NCBI GenBank assembly: GCA_031277445.1
Contig: JAITMH010000036.1
Coordinates: forward strand, 1-8,789
Origin: Burkholderiales bacterium
GTDB taxonomy: Bacteria > Pseudomonadota > Gammaproteobacteria > Burkholderiales > Casimicrobiaceae
Direction of reading: 5' to 3'
Length of the DNA: 8,789 nt
The notes below the pieces were generated by a model that saw nothing but the letters and a program-made list of their open reading frames with translations, was not told the origin of the DNA and did no database searches. Shown here piece after piece: positions 1-5,765 of this stretch. Position 1 is the stretch's first letter; each line of letters begins with the position of its first letter. The position numbers and the translations under genes are program-made.

Positions 1-575
1 AAATAATTGATCAGTTCTTCCACCCGAACCGCGCCGTGCGGTGGCAATTGCCCGTTGTTGAGGAAACGGCGGACATTGGCGTAAGCGCCGGTGTCAACGT
101 CGATGCTGAATGTCGATACGGGATCGCTAGCGACGGACTTGATTTCGCTCTCCGACAGCGTTTCGTATTGTTCGCGTGGCACATCTTGATAGTATGGCTG
201 GGGCGAGACTTCGCGCGCAGGAAAAAATCTTCGCGCCTCCACTTCAACGGCTCTGGCAGACATGGCGGCATCTCTGTCTTCCCGCATTTTTGCTTCCATC
301 TGCGGAAGCGCGGGGCTTGGTCTTGCCGTAGTAGCGGAGGCATGACTTTCCGGCGCCATCAGTTGCGCCCGAACGGAAGAAGGGGATATGGGCGGGGGTG
401 TCACTTCCGGCGACTGGGGTTCCTCTTCCGGTGGCGGAAGCGGCTTGGTCTGTGTATTCTGTGCGGCGGACGACGAGGAGCCGTTCAACGATGTCGTGTC
501 GCATCCGCTCAAAAACAGCGCCAAAAGAAGCGAAGCAAAAAACGCGAAACAAGGTTTGCAATACGAGGTGTTCAT
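1..575 (-). CDS. YfbK-like von Willebrand factor A lipoprotein, N-terminal part (cut by window edge)
   Basis: Open at the left edge; 191 codons are visible. Residues 10-24 are hydrophobic and end in a lipobox L-S-G-C with Cys25 as the lipidation site, so export and lipid anchoring are expected. Asp26 follows the Cys; in enterobacteria Asp at +2 keeps lipoproteins in the inner membrane. Residues 27-145 are a low-complexity linker rich in Pro, Ser, Ala and Glu (PLPPPEEEPQ near 46-55). From 151 the sequence turns into the conserved block that precedes the VWA domain in YfbK-type proteins: DPVSTFSIDVDTGAYANVRR, then the VEELINY segment at 185-191. The VWA domain with its metal site would lie outside the window. 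YfbK proteins have no settled function. The start at 575 is fixed by GGAGG five bases upstream. Family call is confident from the pre-VWA block; role is unknown. Confidence 0.85.
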   Translation of the reverse strand, partial: MNTSYCKPCFAFFASLLLALFLSGCDTTSLNGSSSSAAQNTQTKPLPPPEEEPQSPEVTPPPISPSSVRAQLMAPESHASATTARPSPALPQMEAKMREDRDAAMSARAVEVEARRFFPAREVSPQPYYQDVPREQYETLSESEIKSVASDPVSTFSIDVDTGAYANVRRFLNNGQLPPHGAVRVEELINY

Positions 576-580
576 AAAAT

Positions 581-585
581 CCTCC
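581..585 (-). promoter_or_regulatory. Shine-Dalgarno of the YfbK-like gene
   Basis: Reads GGAGG-ATTTT-ATG on the minus strand, a consensus site with five bases of spacing. It fixes the start at 575 and puts the lipobox at the expected distance from the N-terminus. Confidence 0.8.
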
Positions 586-649
586 AAATCAGCAAGATAA
601 AAGGGGAGGCGGTGCGGAAAGGGTTTTCAGCGCCGCCGTTGCTTGCGTG

Positions 650-706
650 GAGGTAGACGCAGAAAAAGAGCAATTCGGGTTAAAATAAAAATTGCTTGAT
701 TTTGAC
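650..706 (-). repeat. Upstream element copy A
   Basis: A 57-base stretch that recurs at 2006-2063 in the same orientation with about six mismatches and one one-base gap. The shared core reads AAAATAAAAATT followed by CTTG and TTTGAC on the plus strand. It lies 74 bases upstream of the YfbK-like start in the 225-base gap 576-800, which otherwise holds nothing I can name. It could be a shared promoter or leader, or a dispersed intergenic repeat. In neither copy do I see a clear -35/-10 pair for the minus strand. Confidence 0.7.
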
Positions 707-800
707 TGGCGCGGTTTCGGTTTAAACGCACATACTTTTTCCCTCGTCCCTTGCAAGAGAAGGAAGAAAACCAGGGATAAATCAGTGCTTCCTGAAAACC

Positions 801-1970
801 TCAGTGACAATTCACGCTAATCTCTGGCGATTCCCAAAAAGTATCTTCCACTTCAAAAAAACCCAGCAGCCCTTTTGCTTTATGGCAGGCCCTCTCTGAA
901 AAAACGTTGGGTTCCGAGGCGTAGTAGTTGCTGTATTCTCTCCTCGCTCGCATCCATTTCTTCCATGTTGAATGGTCAGGCGGGCAAAGCGAATCAGTGG
1001 TCCTCTTCGCCTTCCCGCTTTCCCACATTTCCTGATTTCTTACGCTTTGAATGGAAACATAGGGGCGCGTTCCACCATCGAGACTCAATAGCATATAGGT
1101 GTACAGGTAATCCTGATAAGGGAGCAGGGCAGGAGGAAATTTAAATTTGACTACGGAATTATCGATTATCAAACTGGCTACTTTTTGAGCAAGGGGGTTC
1201 CAAGGGGTTTTGTCGATGGTGACTGTCGTCTTGCGCCGATAACTAACTCCGACATCTTCTTTCTCTTTTAGAGGACCGGAATAGCGCACTCTATATTCTT
1301 TTCCGGGAAGAAATCCTTTTGCCGGGGAGATACGGAAAAGGCCGTGCGCCTTGTTTAGCTCCTGCGTAGCATCGTACAGCTCACCTTGCGCAATGAGCTG
1401 ATCTTGGTTGGTTTCAATTTCCTCACAGGGATCCAGGCTAAAACGATACTCATAGGCACACCGAGCCAAGCCGGGAGTTTTCGCGGCAAAATACTTTTGA
1501 GGCTTTTCCAATGGCACTCTGAATTTTTCCAACGGCACTCTGGTAACAGTGGCCTTCCGTTTTTTGCCGCCGAAGACTTGGGTCATGATTGATGAGGGGT
1601 CTCGTTCCTCGAAAAAAAAATTCTTGTCCGACAAAGCGGGACCCATTTCGGACAGAACCAGAGCGCCCTTAAGTTTTCCGCTACGCACCAAATAACCGTC
1701 AGGAGGCCCATCAACCAAAAACAGGACGCCTTTCGCATTGGCCGGTAAGTGCTGGCTGGCGTGAGCAAATCCGTTTTCCACACCAAAAAACTGGCAGCGG
1801 GCCTGCGAGAAATCGGAAATGCTCAACAATCCCGGCAACAAAAATAAAAGCAAGGCGCGAAAGCGGAAAACGCCTGTGTTGTATCGTCCAGAACGGCTGC
1901 CGGAACCATGGCTTTTTAAACAGGAAGGAAAGAGAAAAAACGGGAAAACTGGGTTCATAATCTTTTTCAT
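801..1970 (-). CDS. Unrecognised exported protein with six cysteines
   Basis: 389 residues; I do not recognise the family. Residues 37-58 (FRALLLFLLPGLLS and on to FSQA) form a strong hydrophobic segment with a plausible signal peptidase I site near SQA-RC, so secretion or periplasmic location is likely. The n-region before it is unusually long (36 residues) and contains another short hydrophobic stretch, FPFFLF. The mature part has six Cys (59, 171, 182, 329, 362, 388), compatible with disulfides, and is rich in Tyr, Lys and beta-type segments; the stretch around residues 213-253 (FLPGKEYRVRYSG, then TTVTIDKTPW) resembles an Ig-like beta sandwich, which is only an inference. Residues 145-158 are a seven-residue tandem duplication, VPLEKFR/VPLEKPQ. 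The start could also be 1982, four codons upstream; neither has a strong ribosome site. It is divergent from the deacetylase gene at 2141. Confidence 0.72.
   Translation of the reverse strand: MKKIMNPVFPFFLFPSCLKSHGSGSRSGRYNTGVFRFRALLLFLLPGLLSISDFSQARCQFFGVENGFAHASQHLPANAKGVLFLVDGPPDGYLVRSGKLKGALVLSEMGPALSDKNFFFEERDPSSIMTQVFGGKKRKATVTRVPLEKFRVPLEKPQKYFAAKTPGLARCAYEYRFSLDPCEEIETNQDQLIAQGELYDATQELNKAHGLFRISPAKGFLPGKEYRVRYSGPLKEKEDVGVSYRRKTTVTIDKTPWNPLAQKVASLIIDNSVVKFKFPPALLPYQDYLYTYMLLSLDGGTRPYVSIQSVRNQEMWESGKAKRTTDSLCPPDHSTWKKWMRARREYSNYYASEPNVFSERACHKAKGLLGFFEVEDTFWESPEISVNCH
1504..1545 (-). repeat. 21-base tandem duplication inside the exported-protein gene
   Basis: TTTTCCAATGGCACTCTGAA is followed 21 bases later by TTTTCCAACGGCACTCTGG on the plus strand. 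It encodes the paired heptads VPLEKFR and VPLEKPQ and preserves the reading frame. Confidence 0.65.
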
Positions 1971-2005
1971 AAATAACCCCATGTGGGTTGCTCGGATATT
2001 GTAGT

Positions 2006-2063
2006 GAGGTAGACGCGGGAAAAGAGCGATTCGGGTTAAAATAAAAATTATCTTGTCTTTGAC
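2006..2063 (-). repeat. Upstream element copy B
   Basis: A 58-base partner of the copy at 650-706, about 88 percent identical by eye, in the same orientation. It ends 35 bases upstream of the start at 1970, against 74 bases for copy A. It lies in the divergent gap 1971-2140 and so could also affect the plus-strand deacetylase gene; its distal end contains the TTGAC of the candidate promoter below. Conserved sequence stops at the same motif (GAGGTAGACGC) in both copies, which argues for a defined element rather than duplicated genes. Confidence 0.7.
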
Positions 2064-2085
2064 CAAACAAACTTTCTTTTATACG
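2059..2085 (+). promoter_or_regulatory. Possible sigma70-type promoter of the deacetylase pair
   Basis: TTGACC is followed after 15 bases by TATACG, 55 bases before the ATG at 2141. The -35 matches consensus well. The -10 is partial and the spacer is shorter than the preferred 17, so this is only a candidate. Confidence 0.25.
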
Positions 2086-2140
2086 GCGAACTTCAACGTA
2101 TTCCTTTCAACGCCCCGACACGAACCGTTATCTTCCCGTC

Positions 2141-3040
2141 ATGCCGTTCCTGAAAAAACTTTTCAAGAAGAAAAAACTGGACATCCATCAGCGGATGGCC
2201 GTGCCGGTATTGTGCTATCACAGCTCCCACATCTGGGGAACCGCTTATTCCCAAAACAACCACACCGCGCTGGAAGAAGATTTGCGTTATCTTCTACACG
2301 CACAGTACCGGCTGCTTTCACCTCTCGCGTTGGCGCTGGCGCTTCGCCAGGGAAACGATGCGCTTTTAACGGGAAAACTCGTTTGCATCACCTTCGACGA
2401 CGGAATGGATTTCGACTACTTCGATCAGGAACACAAAGACGCGGGGTTCGTCAAAAGTTTTCACACCATCTTGAGCCAGAACCTCTTACAAAAAACAGTT
2501 GTCGGTAAAGTTGTTCCAAACGCCGCTTCAACCGTTGCGTTCATGATTGCTTCCGAAACCGCCCGCCAAGTCATCGACCAGGGCTGTCTTGGGAAAAACC
2601 AGTTATGCGATCGCTGGTGGCGCGAGTGCGCACAACAAGGCATCATCGGAATCGGCAACCACAGTTGGGATCACACCTACGAAACGCTCGATACCGTGTG
2701 CCAGGCCGACAACATCAAAGGCGCCTTTCACGCGATCAACACTTACGCCGACGCCGATCAGCAAATACGCGCCGCGCAGGATTATCTCGATACGGTGACC
2801 GGCGGAGTCGCCACACCCTTGTTTGCTTATCCGTACGGCCACGCCCCGGATTACCTCGTCAACGAATACTTTCCGAATTACGAAAAAGAGCATCGGCAAC
2901 TGGCGGCATTCGGCACCGGCGGCGAACCGGTCACGCGAAACAGCAACCTTTGGGCGCTGCCCCGTTACGTGTGCGGTCAACACTGGCGCACTCCCGAAGA
3001 ATTTGGGAAGATTTTTTCTGATCTTGGAGACCGTTCATGA
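2141..3040 (+). CDS. NodB-type polysaccharide deacetylase (carbohydrate esterase family 4)
   Basis: 299 residues. Hydrolyses N- or O-acetyl groups from a glycan by a metal-dependent mechanism; the substrate cannot be read from the sequence. The three NodB signatures are present in order: TFDDG at 84-88, with Asp86 as expected base and Asp87 as metal ligand; HSWDH at 174-178, the two metal-binding His; and FAYPYG at 228-233. An early CYHSSHIWG block (25-33) is typical of family members that act on exported glycans. There is no signal peptide. The N-terminus MPFLKKLFKKKKL is a short basic amphipathic segment that could touch the inner face of the membrane. About 85 residues separate motifs 1 and 2, longer than in minimal NodB domains. 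The ribosome site before the ATG is weak. The gene overlaps the next one by ATGA, so the pair is likely co-translated. Confidence 0.88.
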   Translation: MPFLKKLFKKKKLDIHQRMAVPVLCYHSSHIWGTAYSQNNHTALEEDLRYLLHAQYRLLSPLALALALRQGNDALLTGKLVCITFDDGMDFDYFDQEHKDAGFVKSFHTILSQNLLQKTVVGKVVPNAASTVAFMIASETARQVIDQGCLGKNQLCDRWWRECAQQGIIGIGNHSWDHTYETLDTVCQADNIKGAFHAINTYADADQQIRAAQDYLDTVTGGVATPLFAYPYGHAPDYLVNEYFPNYEKEHRQLAAFGTGGEPVTRNSNLWALPRYVCGQHWRTPEEFGKIFSDLGDRS

Positions 3041-3678
3041 AATTTTTAAAACGCTTGCTGAAAAATCGGCTGATCGTTAAAGGCGAGACAAACCCCCGTC
3101 CGTCTTCGACGGACACCCCCTTTGAAAAGGGGGCAAGGCAGGAGCAGCGCGACGCATCCTCTCAAATTCCTTACGCGGCCTCCCGTATCTCGGACGTTCT
3201 TTGCGTCACGGAAATAGCGAACGCCGAATTTTTTGTCGGCGATCTTTTTCGTCGGCGCTTCAATACGCCCACCTTTCCCGACATGCCTCGACACTTCGTC
3301 GCGTTTTATAAAGTAGACGAAAACACCACGATGCCGGTCGGCTACGTTCACCAAACCCCTTGGGAAAATTGCTATCTGTGCGGCGGACTGGTGATTGATG
3401 ATCGTCGCTATCGACGCATTCCCTCCGCGCACCGCCGAATCATTCGAGAAGCGGGCGGCGTCGCCGAATACTTGCAGCGCGAAAGTTTTGCCGCGATCAG
3501 CGAGAACGCTCTGGCGATCTGGGGAGTCGTCGGCGACAAACTGGCCGAACAAGTCGATCTGCGCGTCGGCTTTGTCCACACCGACCGACCGCCTTTAATG
3601 GTCGTCTGGCTAAAGCCGTTGCCGGAAGAAGAAAAAGCGGCCTGGGTTCAGAAGGCTGCTGCGTTGGGGGCGTTTTAA
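3037..3678 (+). CDS. Small protein, possibly GNAT-like, translationally coupled to the deacetylase
   Basis: 213 residues, starting in the ATGA overlap with the deacetylase stop. I do not recognise the family with certainty. The middle (about 85-130: HFVAFYKV, then MPVGYVHQT, then GGLVIDDRRYRRI) has the look of the central strands of a GNAT acetyltransferase, and the end (GVVGDKLAEQVDLRVGFVHT near 163-182) fits its C-terminal part. The usual acetyl-CoA signature Q/R-x-x-G-x-G/A is not evident, so the enzyme may be degenerate or unrelated. The N-terminus MKFLKRLLKNRLI mirrors that of the deacetylase (MPFLKKLFKKKKL), suggesting that both dock at one membrane or partner. Residues 19-35 are encoded by an inserted palindromic repeat and are probably a disordered linker. 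Coupling suggests that it assists or follows deacetylation of the same glycan; this is inference. Confidence 0.75.
   Translation: MKFLKRLLKNRLIVKGETNPRPSSTDTPFEKGARQEQRDASSQIPYAASRISDVLCVTEIANAEFFVGDLFRRRFNTPTFPDMPRHFVAFYKVDENTTMPVGYVHQTPWENCYLCGGLVIDDRRYRRIPSAHRRIIREAGGVAEYLQRESFAAISENALAIWGVVGDKLAEQVDLRVGFVHTDRPPLMVVWLKPLPEEEKAAWVQKAAALGAF
3091..3141 (+). repeat. Double-hairpin repeat inserted in frame in a coding sequence
   Basis: Two adjacent perfect hairpins. Arms GTCCGTC (3098-3104) and GACGGAC (3108-3114) enclose TTC. CCCCCTT (3116-3122) and AAGGGGG (3127-3133) enclose TGAA. Sequences of this form are ordinary extragenic palindromes in many bacteria; here the element codes for NPRPSSTDTPFEKGARQ (residues 19-35) without a stop or frame change. 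Outer limits are estimates. Confidence 0.75.
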
Positions 3679-3701
3679 CCCTTTTTAACCACGAAAAGAG
3701 C

Positions 3702-3789
3702 CGTAGGCTGGGATAGAGCGTAGCGTAATCCCAGCAACAAAAACCCATCTAAAATGCTGGGATTCCACTTCGTTCCATCCCAGCCTACG
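3702..3789. repeat. Large inverted repeat between convergent genes
   Basis: Left arm 3702-3736 and right arm 3755-3789 are each 35 bases and pair with five mismatches. Both arm ends are perfect (CGTAGGCTGGGAT with ATCCCAGCCTACG outside, ATCCCAGCA with TGCTGGGAT inside). The loop is 18 bases. The gap lies between a plus gene ending at 3678 and a minus gene ending at 3805, so the RNA hairpin could end transcription from both sides, although no U-run follows. Just before it, 3687-3697 reads AACCACGAAAA, related to the tandem units at 8601-8627. Confidence 0.85.
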
Positions 3790-3804
3790 ACGTTATTCTG
3801 CCCC

Positions 3805-4200
3805 CTACTTCTCACCCTTCAGCTTACGCAACCTTTCCGTAAAAAACGCTAACGCGGTTATGGTCGTTCCATCGGGATACCGTATCAGATACGCCTCTCC
3901 GGAAACAGAAGAACCGGAGGCGACATGTTTGATAAAATCTTCAGCGGTTTTTATTCTTGATTTTGCCTTTGAGTACTTGAGGTTGAGATGAGACACCGCG
4001 TCATCGACGCTGTGTGCTTTTCCATTTCGTATGAATTGCGTCCCTTCCGGCGTGTCCTTGATCGACGTGATGAGCGCGGTTATCTTCTCCTCCTCGCCCA
4101 TCGCGTAAGTCTGAGCAGACGCGAAGATGAACAAGAACGGTAGAAACAGAATCAGCCATCCTTTGCGCACCATTTTTCGACGCCGATTAAACCCGTTCAT
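3805..4200 (-). CDS. DUF5329 family exported protein
   Basis: 131 residues from the chosen start. Positively charged n-region (NRRRKMVRK), hydrophobic core 14-27 (GWLILFLPFLFIFA) and an A-x-A type site near QTYA-M make a clear signal peptide; the mature protein of about 98 residues should be periplasmic. The mature part follows the DUF5329 pattern: an I..LI..I stretch, FIRNGKAH at 57-63, HLNLKY at 71-76, TAEDFIKHVASGSSVSG at 85-101, and a final helix ending RLRKLK. The family has no assigned function. Start: ATG at 4200 has GAGG only one or two bases before it, which is poor; ATG at 4173 is equally possible and gives a tighter signal peptide. The frame stays open upstream to 4338, but that extension is repeat sequence (see 4254-4294). 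It lies 143 bases downstream of pfp on the same strand. Confidence 0.85.
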   Translation of the reverse strand: MNGFNRRRKMVRKGWLILFLPFLFIFASAQTYAMGEEEKITALITSIKDTPEGTQFIRNGKAHSVDDAVSHLNLKYSKAKSRIKTAEDFIKHVASGSSVSGEAYLIRYPDGTTITALAFFTERLRKLKGEK

Positions 4201-4253
4201 CCCTCGCTCTCTAGCGTGATATACAAACGGAGTGCTTCGGGCGTTGCGCTTTG

Positions 4254-4294
4254 CTCCCCTCTCCCCTTGTGGGAGAGGGGCAGGGGGAGAGGGT
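4254..4294. repeat. CCCCTCTCCC palindromic repeat upstream of the DUF5329 gene
   Basis: Perfect 10-base arms CCCCTCTCCC (4256-4265) and GGGAGAGGGG (4271-4280) enclose CTTGT, followed by a GGCAGGGGGAGAGGG tail. This is a widespread extragenic palindrome type. Read through on the minus strand it encodes LPSPPAPLPQGERG, a peptide often seen as a false N-terminus in annotations. It sits between pfp and the DUF5329 gene and could act as an mRNA stem-loop in a shared transcript. Confidence 0.8.
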
Positions 4295-4343
4295 AAAAAG
4301 TGCAGGCTCGTAAAGAGAAGCCGCTCTAAAACGCACATCTTCG

Positions 4344-5618
4344 CTACGGCACAAAATCGGTTTTGAGTTTTTTCGGAACCGCCACATTTTTCAGACGCAC
4401 GTATTGCGGCACACCGTCTTTGAACGGCGGCGGCGCTTCGCCGCGAATCAGCGGCGTCAAGTAAGCACGCGCCTTGTCGGTAATTCCGTAACCGTCGCGG
4501 GTGATGAAGTTTTTGGGAAGCATTTTTTCGTGGTTGGCGATTTTCGCCAGCGGCATCGGTTCGATTTTCCAGCGGTACGGCGTCTCCGAGGTGCGAACAA
4601 TCGCAGGCATCACCGCGTTGTGTCCGGCAAGCGCCAACTTCACGGCGGCGCGACCGACCGCATAGGATTGTTCAAGATCGGTTTTTGACGCCAGATGACG
4701 CGCCGCCCGTTGCAGATAATCGGCAACGGCCCAATGGTATTTGTAGCCCAGTTTCGCTTTGGCAAGTTGCGCGATTTGCGGACCGATACCGCCCAGTTGC
4801 GCATGACCGAACGCATCGCGTGTACCGACTTCGGCCATCAGTCTGCCGGAAGCGTCGCGCAATCCTTCCGACACACCGATGCAACAATAGCCGAATGCAT
4901 CGACTTTGTTGCGCACGGCGGCGAGAAACTTCGTTTCGTCGAACGCGATTTCCGGAAAAAGCAGCAGCAGCGGAACCGGCGTTTCTTTGTCGGCGGCAAG
5001 ACCGACGGCTGCGGTAATCCAGCCGGCGTGACGCCCCATCACTTCCAGCACGAAAACCTGCGTTGACGTTTTGGACATCGACGCCACATCAAACGCCGCT
5101 TCGCGCATCGACGTCGCAACATATTTTGCAACCGATCCGAAACCGGGGCAGTTGTCGGTCAGCGCGAGGTCGTTGTCAACCGTTTTCGGCACATGAATCG
5201 CCTGCAACGGATAACCCAGTTTGTCGGCGATTTGCGAAACTTTGAGGCAGGTGTCCGCCGAATCGTTTCCGCCGTTGTAGAAAAAATAACCGATGTCGTG
5301 AGCGCGAAACACTTCGATCAGCCGCTCGTATTGTGCGCGTGATTCGTCGATGCCTTTCAGTTTGTAGCGGCACGAACCGAAGGCGCCCGCTGGCGTGTGT
5401 TTCAATGCCGCAATGTCTCTGGCGCTTTCGCGTGAGGTGTCGATCAGGTCTTCGGTCAGCGCACCGAGGATGCCGTTACGACCGGCATAGACGTTGCCGA
5501 TTTTGTCTTTGTGCGCACGCGCCGTTTCGATAACGCCGGCAGCGCTGGCGTTGATGACGGCGGTGACGCCGCCCGATTGTGCGTAAAACGCATTGCGTTT
5601 TGTGATCTTTCTATTCAT
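4344..5618 (-). CDS. pfp: Pyrophosphate-dependent 6-phosphofructokinase
   Basis: 424 residues, typical for PPi-type phosphofructokinase and longer than the ATP enzyme of about 320. Catalyses reversible phosphorylation of fructose 6-phosphate by pyrophosphate (EC 2.7.1.90) in the cytoplasm, serving glycolysis and gluconeogenesis. Phosphate-donor loop: AQSGGVTAVINAS at 13-25. PPi specificity: GGND at 116-119, with Asp119 in place of the Gly of ATP enzymes, and Lys145 in PKTVDND (144-150), the lysine that distinguishes PPi users; Asp148 is the catalytic base. MGRHAGW at 194-200 binds fructose 6-phosphate. Asn118 stands where many members have Asp (see findings). Start at 5618 is the first ATG; the ribosome site (TTGGATAAATC before ATG) is weak. 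It lies 147 bases downstream of GT2-TPR with a repeat-filled gap, so it may have its own promoter. Confidence 0.95.
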   Translation of the reverse strand: MNRKITKRNAFYAQSGGVTAVINASAAGVIETARAHKDKIGNVYAGRNGILGALTEDLIDTSRESARDIAALKHTPAGAFGSCRYKLKGIDESRAQYERLIEVFRAHDIGYFFYNGGNDSADTCLKVSQIADKLGYPLQAIHVPKTVDNDLALTDNCPGFGSVAKYVATSMREAAFDVASMSKTSTQVFVLEVMGRHAGWITAAVGLAADKETPVPLLLLFPEIAFDETKFLAAVRNKVDAFGYCCIGVSEGLRDASGRLMAEVGTRDAFGHAQLGGIGPQIAQLAKAKLGYKYHWAVADYLQRAARHLASKTDLEQSYAVGRAAVKLALAGHNAVMPAIVRTSETPYRWKIEPMPLAKIANHEKMLPKNFITRDGYGITDKARAYLTPLIRGEAPPPFKDGVPQYVRLKNVAVPKKLKTDFVP

Positions 5619-5661
5619 GATTTATCCAAAAATGTTTAACCGCGTAGTGATGTAATTTGGG

Positions 5662-5699
5662 TGGATTCTGCGACTCCGCTTCGCTTCGCGCAGAATGAC
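5662..5699. repeat. TTCTGCG/CGCAGAA palindromic repeat, copy 1
   Basis: Arms TTCTGCG (5666-5672) and CGCAGAA (5689-5695). Identical to the copy at 8564-8591 except for ten extra bases (TCCGCTTCGC) in the loop. Followed at 5713-5724 by CTGATTCCTGAC, which also occurs at 8673-8684 near the other copy. Confidence 0.8.
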
Positions 5700-5724
5700 G
5701 AGTTCAGTGTATCTGATTCCTGAC

Positions 5725-5764
5725 AAACCCATCCCCACCCAAACCCTCCCCTTGAAGGGGAGGG
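5725..5764 (-). repeat. CCCTCCCCTT palindromic repeat, copy 1
   Basis: Forty bases, reverse complement of 8497-8536 with one mismatch. The core 5744-5764 is a perfect palindrome: 10-base arms CCCTCCCCTT and AAGGGGAGGG around one base. It ends one base past the stop codon of the GT2-TPR gene and could form a 3' stem-loop on its transcript, though no U-run follows. Confidence 0.85.
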
Positions 5765-5765
5765 C

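Noticed and set aside
36..656. Plus-strand open frame of 206 codons opposite the YfbK-like gene
   Set aside because: It is antisense to a gene with a lipobox, a consensus ribosome site and a recognisable pre-VWA block; its product is Arg/Gly/Cys-rich shadow sequence.
589..810. Minus-strand small open frame in the gap upstream of the YfbK-like gene
   Set aside because: Its reading is explained by the repeat copy at 650-706 (the same NFYFNPN peptide appears from the second copy); no ribosome site and no domain.
1971..2066. N-terminal extension of the six-cysteine protein to 2066
   Set aside because: The added residues are translated repeat copy B, not protein sequence; starts at 1970 or 1982 place it outside the gene.
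3680..3804. CRISPR-like or att-site reading of the repeated GGCTGGGAT segments
   Set aside because: Only two arms in inverted orientation with one loop; no direct repeats with spacers and no integrase.
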